Assembly (NCBI RefSeq): GCF_016545825.1 | Contig: NC_052613.1 | Coordinates: 44,870,112-44,934,111 of the forward strand | Origin: Eucalyptus grandis | Taxonomy: Eukaryota; Streptophyta; Magnoliopsida; Myrtales; Myrtaceae | DNA: 64,000 nt | Reading direction: 5' to 3' | Shown here: piece by piece, positions 48,236 to 60,499 of the stretch | Position numbering within the stretch: position 1 is the first letter of the stretch | Layout of the letters: every line of letters starts with the position of its first letter | Position numbers and translations under genes: made by a program | The notes under the pieces: generated by a model | Told to the model about the DNA's origin: nothing | What the model saw: only the letters and a program-made list of their open reading frames with translations | Databases searched by the model: none

Positions 48236-49460
48236 GCGATGGGATAACTTTTTCTCGAGAAGGACTGAGTCAACTACAGGAAGACCGAGATCATGTTCCG
48301 CTAAAGAAAGGAGACTGGATATGTGACGAGTGATGGCTTCTCATGTCTTTTCTTAGTTGTTCACTGATTTGTGGTGAGGGTCAGAAGAGCTCCTGTCTTA
48401 GAGAAACCGTCGCATTTTGCAGATGCAATTTTCATAAATTTTGCAAAGAATACCGGATGTTTGCAGTGCATAGAAAAACCCCTGGAAAGGCAACTTGATC
48501 CCAGGGAGTGAAGCGTGAATCGTGAGATCTTGCTAATCTTCTTCTAGTGACCTCCTATATCGAGCAGTTACTGTTCACGAGCTGTTCTGCGTTATGGATC
48601 TGTGATTGGTGAGCAACTACATCGACTTTAGAAGGAATATGGAATGCTTGAAGTGCAATTATAAAAGGCCTAAAGCATCAAACTCAAATGGCTCCTCAAC
48701 AGGAGCACGATGTCAGAAGTCGTCCTTGAGGTCATGGAGCCGTTGAAGACAGAAATTCTATGTGGTCTCTGAGAAGGTATACATGTACAGGGATCTCTAC
48801 TCACATCTTTCCACTGCCAAACTATTCGGCCATTTCTTCATCGTCCTCATAGTCTGGTGATTCTGACTTCCTATAGTTCTGGATGAGTGCGGCTCATCTG
48901 GATTTGCCTTTTCCTCTGTGGTCATTCTGCTTCTTTCCAGCATCTTCAACTTCGACCTTGCCCGCTCTTCCGTGTCACGAGACAAATCGCTCACGCCTCC
49001 TGCAATTGGAAAATCTAGAATACCAGAAACATCGTTCATTGAGTATGTCAACTTTGGTTTCTCGGCGACCCCGTTCTCTCCATGCACAGATCTCCACCTA
49101 GTTGCGACTTGCATTTGACTATTCAAATTCATCTGTTTCTTTGCCCCATTTGTTTTCTAGGATACTGCCTTCCTTTTCCAGTGGACAGTAAACTGTCCAT
49201 CTCGTGCATTCTCGTTGTCGAGTTCTTATGTCTGTGAATTGGTTCAGTCTCTGGCAACGAGTTAAGTAGACAAACTTCGTCCATCGCACAAGTTACCGTC
49301 ACACAAGGAATATATAAACAATAAGTGCAAATTAACCACTACAAGAACAATAATAACACAAGGTTAAGTAGAATTTAAGGGAAGAATCCACTATTTCCTT
49401 CATTATTATAAGGATGCATCTTATTCTTTTATCACCATTTCTGGCCTATGGAGCTCTCAG
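48236..49460. other. Spacer between the dioxygenase copies, no firm gene
   Basis: A 111-codon minus-strand ORF (48797-49132) is Arg/Glu/Ser-rich (EERARSKLKMLERSRMTTEE) with a shadow ORF on the other strand. It could be a gene fragment. No family is recognised. Confidence 0.3.
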
Positions 49461-51366
49461 TCACGCCCTGAAGTAATTTATCAGACTTTTCCCGTCCAAC
49501 TCCTTAGTAAAGAATCTCCTCATGTATTCGCTGAAGTTGAACTGCCGAAAAGCAGCGGGCTTGTCCAAGGACACAAGCTCGGGAAACGGTCTGAACTCAT
49601 TCTTGCGATTGCTCGGGTTGCAGAAAACTGCTATTGACACACGTGGCTCTCGGCTAGGGTTGGCCAACACTCGGTGGTCCATGCTTTTGTACTCGTCGTT
49701 GGACATGATCTGGAAAATTTGAATTTACATAATAAGATCTTCATTTCATGGTAGAATGTTAACCTAACTTAGGAGCTTTGGAGAAAGTCCTAGTCTTTGA
49801 CGGAAGTTCACCTGGAGAATGTCACCGATGTTCACAACAAGAGCCCTTGGGACGGGCGCCACATCCACCCACTCATCGCCATGCTTCACTTGTAACCCAC
49901 CGATCTGGTCCTACAGCAGCAATGTGATCACTCCTGGGTCTGTGTGGGACGTCAAGCCGACTGTCAGATCGGGCTAGGGACAGTATGGATAGTAATGCCC
50001 CACCATGACCCTTGTCTCCAAGCACGTCAATTCCAGTAGCTTGCCGGCACTCAATCCCAGCCCCTCACTCAACAGCCCCAAGAGGAGGCTCCCCAGCCGT
50101 TGAACCTGCTGATTCCACTCCAACACCTCTTTTCTACACACCTCGGGGATCTCTTCCATGTCCGCTAATTTCGGCCCCAACATTATCTAGAGCGTGTCCC
50201 TATATTATTATTATGGTCAAGCACTTTCAGGCTTCGTATAGGTTGGAACCTAGAACCTCCTCATTTTTTAAAAGTTGGGACTTACGTTACATACCCTAAA
50301 ATTTATCTTGTCACAAGTTTCAAAGTCAGTTCTAGGATCAACCCTAGGTTCCATCTATATTATTAATTGAACATTTCTAATGAATCCTCACTTTTAATGA
50401 CCACTATTTGTTTTTGCAATCAACTGACTACAACTTATATTTAAACAGACGAAGAATATGGAACATTAACAAAATAAAATGTCCAACCATAAAATGGAAG
50501 TTTAGACTAGACCACACCATCACACGAAGACATATATTAAAAGAAACACAAAATTATTTCAAGTTTAAGGTTTTATCTAAGAATTTGGACCTTACTCATT
50601 CAAACATTTTGTCAATTTTTAGAACTTAGGACCTATCTTGCATACCTTAGAACCTAAAATCGGATAGATTTCCGCTGGTTCAAATTCTAGGTTCTATTCT
50701 AGAACCCTACTCATCCCTAATTATAATTTCGTGCATTGGTTGAAGTTATTCTTTTTTTTCGTTTGTCATCGTCTTACTTTCAGTCATATATGATATATCA
50801 GTTCGTCTCATTTGCTAAACACTTGACACAATCGTATTGGTAATTGAGCTTTTATATAACTAATTATCATCAAAATCATGAAATAGTACGAAATCAATTG
50901 AAGTGGTTCGGGGTTGACCTCCAGCTAGCCGCTTTGGAGTGGAACAAGTCGACGTTGGAGAAGAACGACACGCCGGTCTCCATCTCCCTCCGGTAGATCC
51001 TTGCCTTCGCCTCCATCGATTGCTCATGGAAGGCCTTCACCGCCGCGATCATGCGGTCCAGGACCTCTGTCGGCACGCCGTGGTTGACCACCTGGAAGAA
51101 GCCAAGCTCATGAGTTGCACGCCCCACTTCTGCAACGATGGAGGGCCGCCAGAAGGAGTCACAACAGGAGAGGTTGATGGTGGGGATGGAGTTGGGCTTG
51201 GGGCGGGCGGGCTTGAGGGTGGAGAGTCTCGGGCGGGTGGACGAAGAGGGTGGGGGGAGGTGAGGCCGTAGTCGACGAGACCTTTGACGCCAAGCTTGGA
51301 TTCTTCGAATTGCTTGAGCTCTTGGGCTCGGTCAAAGGCTTGTTGCGTGGTGTCAGTGACGCCCAT
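49461..51366 (-). pseudogene. 2-oxoglutarate/Fe(II) dioxygenase pseudogene, copy 2 (ACC-oxidase homologue)
   Basis: Exon 1 (50919-51366) starts [20 protein letters not shown] and goes on to [20 protein letters not shown] and [20 protein letters not shown]. Two one-base frameshifts occur, one in a six-C run near 51255 and one near ETL. Exon 2 (49812-50199) reads DMEEIPEVCRKEVLEWNQQV, then LVGHYYPYCP-like sequence, TVGLTSHTDPGVI (HxD present) and VNIGDILQ. Three TAG stops replace Gln (CAG) codons at 50187-50189, 49974-49976 and 49911-49913. Exon 3 (49461-49709) is open: MSNDEYKSMDHRVLANPSRE (distal iron His), RVSIAVFCNPS, ending in NYFRA. The splice sites are canonical. The family uses 2-oxoglutarate and Fe(II); substrate unknown. 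Neighbour of the older copy at 46.2-48.2 kb. Confidence 0.9.
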
Positions 51367-52059
51367 GGCTGTAGTCTCCGAGTTCTGGTTGGAGTGAGGT
51401 TCTGGGATCGGGTTGGATGAGGATGTCGGGTAAGGAAAGGGAAGAAGGAAGAACGAAGAAGCGATGTGAGTGGGACAAGAAGAGACACCATCCACATATA
51501 TTTGCAAGAGAAATGACACAGTCATTAATCTACTATAATCACAAAAAAAAAAAAAAAAATTTAAACTTATCGTGGAATCCACTCCTTCAAAAATCTGTGA
51601 CTCAATAAGCTATTAGTTTTACGGTAATTTAAGACTATTATACTAATAAAATCTGCTTGCCATTATTTCACAGTAACTTAAGACTATTTTGCTAATAAAA
51701 TTTGCTTGTCAAAATGGGATTGCGTAATCATAAATGGTTCTAGCAAAAGAAGAAAACATCTAGGTTGTGGATGATATGAATAAATGACAAGGTGAAAAAT
51801 CATTGCAAAAATAAGAAAGCATTACAATAGTCTATTTTATTTTGAAATTTCTACTGAAGTGACGGCTTTATAAAATAACTACTTTCTCGTGCACTATTGC
51901 TCCATTTTCAAAGGATAGAATTGGACAATTACTTGGAGATACGAGGGAACGATGACACTTATGAAGACTACCGTTTTTATTTTATTGGGAGGGTAGTGAA
52001 AGGATGAGGAAAGAATGAACAAAAAAGGAACAAAGACAAGGGTTTGGGAAGATGCATCG
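51367..52059. other. Upstream flank of dioxygenase copy 2
   Basis: Contains 'attgctccattttcaaagga', matched near 41740, so the duplicated segment begins at or before about 51890. Possible promoter region; no clear TATA or start-site signal could be assigned. Confidence 0.4.
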
Positions 52060-52750
52060 GTTTAATGTTTGAGAATCGCAACCATTTTACGCTAATTCTA
52101 TGTTTGTCGATGATGTTCAATGCTGACATGGCACAATTGTATTGGTTGTCCAAGATGATTAGTTCTTTTAAAAATTCCGTGAAACTCCAATACTAAGTAA
52201 TTTTTCCGTTCGATATATGTTTTGAGTGATTGTAGCATCCACGAAAGGCTCATATGATCTATTCTATCCACAAAGACAAACCAGTGATATCAATTTGAAT
52301 CAATTTCTTCTGACTTTAATGGTTGAATTTCTTGCAATCAAATTGCCTATTAGATTGGAGCGAATAGTTTGTGATTAGATAGGTTGAAACACATAATTGA
52401 GATATATTTGAATGTTTTGAGAGTTAAGTATACCCTATAGAGACTTACATGTACTTGAATCATGAGGCTGGACTCTTTTTGTCTCACAATAGTATGAAAT
52501 TTAATTGTTTTTTTTTTCTCAAGTGACTTTTGATTAATATGATTTTTTTCTTTTGCCGATAAACCTAATAATTTCTAATTTCATAACTTGTACTAGAACC
52601 TAGAAAATGAAAAAATTTCCCGACAAAATTTTAATTGGGTGGTTCAAGCTAAAGGTTGTAATATGTTACAATTCGATCGGTGGGTTTGGACAAATTAGAT
52701 ATTGATAGACAGCTCATGACAAACGCCTCATAGCAAAACAGTATAAATAA
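52060..52750. repeat. Duplicated intergenic block, copy 2
   Basis: The pair of 42850-43880, same order and orientation. It lies upstream of dioxygenase copy 2. Confidence 0.7.
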
Positions 52751-53942
52751 GTAAAAATAAGTTTAGATAGGGGAGCATGTTAAGTTCGTTTATCTTAAGA
52801 CACTAAAAGTTAAATATCATACTAATAATTTACTTAACATATGAAATTAACTTTACCAAGGGGTCATCTTAATAATGAATATACTAAGTATGAAATGGTT
52901 CTTATCTAATCATTAATCTAATCAAATTATTAAGGAAATTTTTTTAATAAGCTTTTATATTAGTAATTAAAAAAAGTCAATGAAAAGCGACAGAATGATG
53001 TAGACGTTATATAAGATTCAAAGGAGTGTGAGCTTACCAAGCCCATTCGACTTGGGGGACCAAGGGTACATTTTCCAACCAAAAATAAAATTAAGTAATT
53101 ATTTTCTGAGCTCAGCGTTCGAGGTTAGGACATCTCGCCGGTGAAGACAGAATTCTATCTGAATTACAAATTTACACACACGATAACCGAGCAGCCTGGC
53201 GTCCCTCCAGCAATTAAAGCCGATTGTCTCCTTTTTAGTACTCCCAGACAAATAAAAGAATTGAGAACAAAGACTCTTGAAATCGGTATACCGTGATGCG
53301 ATGGACTTTAACTGGGTATCAAGCCAAAAACAAGATTCAACCCACTTACTCAATGCTCGCTTACCAATCGCATAGATAATCTTCTAATGGAGCATTATCA
53401 ACCCCCATGGTATTAACCTAATTCAACCTACGAATGAATTATTATTTCTTTTTGGTCGAAAAGAACAACTTTTAATTGACTAGAATAGATGGTAGAAGAA
53501 TCACACTTAGCGTCAAAATAAAATAAATCTCAGGGGAATTGAATTCACAGATGGAAATTGCGATATGTCGTATGTCGGAAAGCCTGGCCCAACCTGTGGC
53601 CCAGCTACGGCTTGGATACCTTAGCCCACTGTGGGTGGGGCCCGCGGAGCGTCCTGGTAAGACCGGGAAAGTCAAAGACACCGGTGGCGCACGTGCGCGA
53701 TGAATCCTAACCGTTGGATCATGCAAATCCAGTCCGCCTATCGGCCGAGATTTACTAGGGCTCTACTGCATCCGTTCCGTGCAAGTGCTGTTAGCTCGTA
53801 ATATGAAAATTACCATCTTCGACCCCTTGCTTTCCCCATTACAGCTGGCATCAGCAGAACTCCGGGGGGGAGATGACCAGACCAGACCAGCCCAGGAATC
53901 CCTCCTTTGGAAACTCGGTCTAAGATTATTATTATTATAAAG
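52751..53942. other. Intergenic, no gene seen
   Basis: AT-rich to 53000, then mixed. 53580-53760 is GC-rich without a recognised exon. Confidence 0.5.
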
Positions 53943-54072
53943 GAAAGTGGCAAAGGAGAAGACCTTGCTCCCCTCTCTTGACCCTGTAACAAGTAAATAG
54001 TATCTTACATAAAAACTCACATATTTTCGACATTTTTCCTTTTCTTTTCTAAAGAGTTATTAGATTTGATAT
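53943..54072. repeat. Repeat A, truncated copy left of the nested stack
   Basis: About 130 bp ('agtggcaaaggagaagacct' onward) closely match 60757-60886. The match stops where the inverted-end element begins. Confidence 0.85.
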
Positions 54073-54466
54073 GGGAAGAATTACCAAAAAAGTCTTCAAT
54101 TTTTGTAATTATGCTAATTCAGTCATAAACTTATTTTTTTGACCAATTGAGTCGTAAACCTTTTACAATTGTGCTAGTTGAGTCATTCCGGCCAAAATTG
54201 GCTGGGCCGGCACCAGCGACAAATTTTTAATAATATTTTATTTTTCGAATTATTTAATTAATTAATTATTTTTTTATCTTTTTGACATTTTCTCTCTTTT
54301 TTTCCCCTCCCTCCTCCTTTCTTCTTCTTCTTCCTTTGGCTTCGGCGACCGGCCAGCCCTCATCGGTTGCCAGACTGAGGCAACTAAGCGAGCTCGCCTC
54401 GCTGTCATTGGGCAAGGGTGAGCTCGCCCTGCCGTCACTCAATTTGGAGAGTGTGGGCTGGTCTAG

Positions 54467-54652
54467 GTGGAGTGCGCGGACCAGCTGGTTAGGCTAGCGA
54501 GCTGCTTGTCGTACGTGGGAGGGGACACCAAGAGCCCCACCATCGATTGCGGAAGGCGGTGTTGTAGAAGAGCAAGTAGTGCTTGTGCATCCTCATCAAG
54601 GATTGCGACGACCCGAACCTCGGCCTCAAGGCCTCCCTCAGCCTCCTCCAAG
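54467..54652 (+). pseudogene. Captured fragment of a GPI-anchored lipid-transfer protein (YLS3-like)
   Basis: Reads ECADQLVRLASCLSYVGGDT then KSPTIDC; after a frame change it resumes as CLCILIKDCDDPNLGLKASL. This is the eight-cysteine LTP fold in the GPI-anchored subgroup, which moves lipids at the cell surface. The CLCxLIKDxxDPxLGL block is characteristic. The two TAG codons in the second frame and the frame change show it is non-functional. The gene part is cut by the hAT insertion at 54653. It lies inside an inverted-end transposon, so gene capture is the likely origin. Confidence 0.7.
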
Positions 54653-55684
54653 TAGGGGTGTGCAACTGGACCGGGTCAACCTGGTTCCCAGATTGGCCCA
54701 CTCGGAAAACAGGGTCGGGAATCGGTTCCGATTGAAACCAGTCCGGGAACCGATTCCCAAAACTCAAACCCTGTTTGAACTGGTTCGGGAACCAGTTCCG
54801 AGGGATTACCCACCCGGGAACTGGATTGACCAGACCGGTTTGGGAACCAGTTGGAGAACCGGTTTGTAAGCCACCCCCAAAAAAATCAATACGAAAAACC
54901 CTAATCACTTCCTATCTTTACCTCCACGGCGAGACTTCCCTGAGCTCGCGACCTCCGCCCGTCCGCCGATCTTGGTTTCGCTTGCCAGCCTTGCTTCGAG
55001 CTGCCCTCTTGAAATCGCGAAGCCGACGCCGCCTCTGCCGCTTTTGTCGCACCCCTCTCGCTTGCACCACTGCCGCCGTTCCGCCGGTCATCTGAAGCTC
55101 CGCTCCACTGGTTTTGCTCGCAAAGCCACTGACCCCCGCCGAGCTCGCACCCGAGCGCCGATGCCGCCTCCGTTCGATCTCGCCGTTCCACCTGCTGCTG
55201 TTGCCTCGCCGACGACCCTGACCTACAGATCTCACGTCCGCAAGCCCACCTTGTCGCATCTTCGAGCAACCCACAGTAGCCCTCCATCGATCCTGTTCTC
55301 ACCGCGCGTTGTTTCCCGAGCTCCCCTGCTGCCGATCTATCGCCGCCCGAATGACGCCCCCAACTCTGCTCGTGATCTAGCCTAGCCCCCTCACTGATGC
55401 CTGCTAAAGCTGCGTCGATCCTTGTCGCCCTCACCAGCTGCGATACCAGCAGCCCGTTGAAGCTGCTGCTATGCTGATCCACGTCGACCCGACGTCGCCG
55501 TGTCCCACCGAGCCCCCTGCTGCAGCACCTCGCCTGCGCTGCCCTCCCTTGCGAAGTCGTTGCTGCCCCTACTGTTGGGTCCTCCTCTGCTTGATGCTCG
55601 ACAGATCTGCTCCGACGCCCAACAGATATACTCGGAGCCTACTCCCAAGCGATGCCCGTGCCGTCGACAGCCCAGCTCCGCCGC

Positions 55685-58652
55685 TATCGCGACCTACCCT
55701 CGGGGGAGGGAGCGAGGTTTAGGGGTATTGCCTAAAGACGGGCCTAAGGCCCATGATTAGCGTGGGCTCTCCCAAGCCCATACCCCACGTGACCTTGGGA
55801 TATTCTTAAGAAATTTTGCACAAAAGGAGTCGCCACTAGCCTATTGGGGTTGGCTAGAAACCAAGTGAGACATGGGAGCGTGCCTCACTTCCTACACAAC
55901 CAGAGAATCTAAGATCAGGGACTTGATTACACTAATTGACTAATTAGTGCCCTTTCGGTACCTAATCTTGTTCATTTTAATAAAATGATTTTCATCAGGC
56001 AGTTTAGATCGATTTCATACTTATCCACTAACATAGGAGGTGAGCATGTAGGTGCACAATCAATAAAGTAATAATTATACCTACCAAAATTCTATTTACC
56101 CTAAAATTAAACACGTGCAAATTAAACATGAAACACGCAAATTAAACATCGATAAAAACAACATATAAGAAAATAAATGCTTAATCACACTAAAGCGGCA
56201 ATACACAGCAATTCCTAACCAAACCCTATCATTCTTGGATTTTCGAAAATTTTTGGGTTTTGTTTGTTTGTTTGTTTGTTTTTTTTTTTTTTTGTTTTTT
56301 TTTTTTTTTTTTAATAAATAATTATTTTTTTAATTTTTTTAATGTTTAATTAATTAATTTTAAAGAAAGTCAATTTTTAATGTTTTCTGAATTTTTGAAA
56401 TTTCGGAAAATTTTTGAATTTTTTTGAATTTTTATCATTTTTTCGAGATTTTTGATTTTATAATTCATTTTTGAATTTTTATAATTTTAATATATATATA
56501 TTTAATAATATTATACTTCAATAAAATGGGTCCGGACGGGTAAACCGAATCCGGCCCGTGGACCCAACCCAAACCCGGATCCAACATTTTCGGGTTAAAA
56601 GAAACATTTTCTTTTTAAATTTTCTTTTACAGCTTTTTCTAAAGATTCGTTTTTTTAAAAAAAGAAATTATCTTTTCCCCACTTCATCATTTCCCCTGCA
56701 CGTTCTGCCCAACTGTCCTTCCCGAGGCCAACTTTGCCGTTTTAGTTTTCTATTTTTTATTTATTTTGCCCTTTTTTTTTTTTTTTTATTTTTCTTTTTC
56801 CTTTTTCATTTCTTTCCTCATCTCTTCTGACACTTTCACCGAACACCCCCACTTACCGTATTTCCTTCTCCTTTTGGGTTTTCTTCTCCTTCTCTTCTTT
56901 TTTAATTTTTGTTTTGTCATTTTTCTGGCTTTTCTTTATTCTCTTTTTTTATTCTTTCCCTCCTCCCTTCTGACTCTCTTCTTCACGAGACCAACGTCTC
57001 CCTTTCTTTTTCAATTTTTTTTTTTTACTTTTTCACTCTTTCGATACTTTTCTTTTTCTCTTGTTTCTTTTTACTATTTTTTTTGGTCTTCTTCTTCAGC
57101 GACCTCACTGCACGCCGAAGCCACCTTCTCTCCTACACCCTCTTTCACCGAAACTCATCGATCAAACCAGTCCCATTTTAAATGAACCTCACTATTTTTT
57201 GTCACCCACATCTTCACCGCCCGCACTCGGGCCACCACCGAGCCGACACCCACTCTCTCCCCTAAACGGACAAGGAGGCATACGAGACATAACTTGCACA
57301 AAAAATAAGCCCAAAACAACATATGGCCATATAAACTCGAAATGGACCGAAGAAAAACGTGCAGAACAGCAACGAAATGCATCTATCAACGACGGGCGCG
57401 TATAATGGACGAGGGTTCAAGAATAGTCATGCTAGCTTCACTTAGGCATTTATACAAACAGTTCGCGAGCATTACCAAATGTTTGGATTTCGACTCAACC
57501 GAGACTCGAAATGGGACCAGGGTTCTCGGAAAACGACCAGCAACGCACAGAGGTTTGGCTAAAGATTTACAGGCGCCGAAGGAACCAAAGCTCATGTGAA
57601 CAGGTCATCCACGAGCTCCGGTTCGACGCCCTACAAAAACGAAGCATACATGGTCGGAGAAAACCTACCTGGTTTGGTTCGGTGGGTACTGCGGCGAACG
57701 GCGACTGACTGACGAACCACCCAACGACAGCAGATCACTCTCTTGGGCTCACGTTCTTGCTGGTCCCTTTGCGGCTAAAACCAACGTCGGAGGACGTGGA
57801 AAAAGGGGGGAACCGCGAGCTCCGTTGCGTCGGTTTGCGTCGAGGACGACTAGATAACGCTCGGCCAGGGCTAAATTTCAGCCCTCTCGCTCTCTCGGCT
57901 GCTCTCGCTCGAACTCCCTTTGGATCTCTCTCTCCGACCCTCTCCTTCGCTTGAGCTCGCTCTTCAGTGCTTTTTGTTCTCCCTCCACCAAGAAAACCAG
58001 TCGAGAGCCCCTGTTCTACGGTTTGCCCTCTCCCTTTTAAAAGCTCGGCCAACGACAGGCGCGCATGGCTCCTGCCACCGCCAGCCTGTTGCGGCCGCTT
58101 GATCTCCGACCCTGGGATCATGCCGTCCTCTGCCTTCGCGATCCTCTAGCCTTGCGATCCTCTGCTCCTCTGTTTGTACCCTCCTCTTTTCTCTTTTTGC
58201 AGAAGCATGGATGTTGTGAGGGGAGGAAGATGGTATGCGCATGGGCCGGGTTGAAATAAGAGGAGATGGGCCAGCCCAAGTGCGAAAAAAAAAAGAAAGA
58301 AAGAAAAGGAAAGAGATATGTAGGCGAGCCCATGCGCGAAGAAAAACCCATATACTCGGCCTCATTCGATTTTTATACCTTTAATGGATCTTTTTTTCTT
58401 TTCTCTTTTTTTTTTGTTTTGACAATTTTGGAGAAATAAAGACCGTTCCATATGCCGTGCAATGATGAAAACACAATATCTTAATGATTTTTTTTTTTTA
58501 CTTTTCTTTTCTCTTCTCTTTTTTTTTTTAATTATATATATTTTTCAATTTCGAATTTTTTATTTAAAATTTTTTTGTAATAATTTTTCTTTGACAAATT
58601 TTAAAGCTAGTGACGCAAATGCTCCTAATGCCAAAAATTTAGGTGCGCGACA
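55685..58652 (-). mobile_element. Inverted Gypsy LTR inside the hAT element
   Basis: It is the reverse complement of an LTR related to 61209-63162. Shared blocks include 'gcgacctaccctcg', 'gggcctaaggcccatgatta' and 'ctagcctattggggt'. The outer edge on the right ends 'gtgcgcgaca', matching the LTR start TGT...GCACC. No primer-binding site follows its 3' edge, so it looks like a solo LTR. No clear target duplication was seen. A TTTG run and poly-T occupy 56263-56310. Confidence 0.7.
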
Positions 58653-59310
58653 ACCTTGACAACCTTGACGCTACTTCTGGTCCGCTTGCCGTCGGTCAAT
58701 GATGTTTGGTAATTAGAAATTATTATATTAATTGATTAGTTATACGAATGAGCGATAATAGTCGCTCTCTCATTCTTAAATATTTTACTTTTCTGGTTTC
58801 ACCAATGGATTCCAGTTTTAAAATGGTTGCGTTGCCTTTCACGTTTCACCGATTGATTTTGTATTGATTATGAAACGGTTATGGTGTGTAAATCATTTAC
58901 CTTTCGAGTTTCATCGATAAATTATACAACAATTATTAAGCTGGTTTTGCTAACTTATTGCTGTTATAGTATTAGTCAATCCTACCTGATAAGGAAGGGA
59001 TTTCATTTTCAACATCCTGGTCATGCACAACACAAGGAAGACAATACTTGTGCGGGTGTGTTTGTGTGTGAGAGAGGCAAGAGAGCGAAGGCTGTTCTAC
59101 TTTCTTCTTCAATACACTCTTATAAACCCAAAATCGCCTCTTCCTTTTAATATTCAAGCAAAATTGTATCTTAAAATGATCACTTGTCTCGACTATTAAA
59201 CGTACAGCTTTGGCGAGTGACATTATCATTGGAAAATAAACTTCATTTTGTGGAAACTTCGATTTTGTGGGAAGTAAATAGACTTTATTTGTGTTTGATT
59301 TCTCTTTGGA

Positions 59311-59391
59311 ATGTCAGTGAGAAAGGAACTTGCTGTCGTTGAGGCTCGTGTTTTGCCACCACCAATAGTTGAGAGATTTGATTTATTATGA
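59311..59391 (+). pseudogene. Possible ARGONAUTE fragment
   Basis: MSVRKELAVVEARVLPPPIV then a stop. The VEARVLPPP motif and preceding basic residues resemble the L2/MID boundary of plant ARGONAUTE proteins. Only 26 codons are involved, so chance similarity cannot be excluded. It sits within the hAT element and could be another captured piece. Confidence 0.3.
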
Positions 59392-60476
59392 AAACTAATA
59401 TGTTTATTTGTGTTTGATTTCCTCTAATAGATGTAAATGGATTTATGTAAGAATAACGTTGCAGCCAATTGGTTCAAAATTCAATACTGGTCTTGTATTT
59501 GGTGAAGAGGCAGGATAAGTAGCCAAAATTGGCTATAGGAAAGGATTAAATTAAATCGCTGCTCTTCAAATTTTGATGTTTGTTTGTATCTTCCTGATTT
59601 ACTTTAGCAGAACTTGTTGATGGTGAAATGTTTTCGAATGTTTAAGCAGATAGTTAGCTGTGAGACTCTTGTGTTATGGAAACTTGATTGCAGCCTTGCA
59701 AGCCATGTACACAGTTGGAGGGTAGTCATTCAGTGCAGCTGATATTGAGTACATTATGCTCAAGATGAAGCCTCCTCCTCATCGCCCACACATTGTATGA
59801 ATAGAAATATGACTCGTCAATTTTGTGAGCAGTTGGTCAAGATATGTAATAGTAAAGGGATGGTGGGTATATCGACGAGCAACGTGATGTGATGGAATAC
59901 TCTTTTTCTTTTCCTTTTCTGGTGATGTTATGAGGTACAAATTATTTGCTACAATGGTGGATGTGCTTATGTTGATCGAGATTGTAAATGTTTTATCTTA
60001 CATATGAGTGTTAAATGCTTTATCTTACACATGAGTGTTGTACAGCAATTTTTATGCAAAACAGGTTCCAATATAAATAGGGTTAACCTTGTTCCCAGAC
60101 CGGAAAAACAGGGTGGGTCGGGAACATGGTCCAATGCAAACAGGGTCGGACACAAGGTCAAAAAAAAAAGAACCGGTTATAACAGGGTCGGGAACAGGGT
60201 CCAAGTCTAGACCCTACCCACTTGGGACCCGATCACCCCTACCTCCAAGTGTGGCGCCCACACTCGCTAAACTTAGCAACGGCGAGGCCCCCCTCGTCGG
60301 ATCTAGCGAGGGCTCGCCTTGCCATTGCTGGGCGAGGACTCCCTTGCCAGATCTGGCAAGGGCTCACCCTGTTAGTGGCTAGGCGAGCTCACCTAGCCAC
60401 CTTAGTTCGGTGACTGACGAGGGCTGGTTAGTCGCTGGAGCCAAAGGAATAAGGAGGGAGGAGGAGGGAGGGAAAA

Positions 60477-60499
60477 AGAGAGAGAGAGAGAGAGAGAGA
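60477..60499. repeat. GA microsatellite
   Basis: Uninterrupted GA dinucleotides inside the right arm of the inverted-end element. The left arm has the matching pyrimidine stretch near 54290. Confidence 0.9.

Larger units (their letters stand above)
54653..60241. mobile_element. hAT-type element with perfect 8-bp target duplication (5589 bp)
   Basis: The element begins TAGGGGTGTGCAACTGG and ends with the complement TAGGGGTGATCGGGTCC read inward. The 8-bp repeat CCTCCAAG flanks it (54645-54652 and 60242-60249). TAGGGGTG ends and 8-bp duplications are hallmarks of the hAT superfamily. The interior has a GC-rich 5' part (54900-55680), an inverted Gypsy LTR and an AT-rich 3' part. No transposase domain was recognised, so it is probably non-autonomous. 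Confidence 0.8.

Noticed and set aside
54901..55760. Long GC-rich ORFs on both strands
   Set aside because: They lie inside the hAT element, overlap on both strands, and show no domain. High GC keeps stops rare.
57735..58365. Arg- and Ser-rich ORFs of up to 133 codons
   Set aside because: They fall within the inverted Gypsy LTR and have no recognisable domain.
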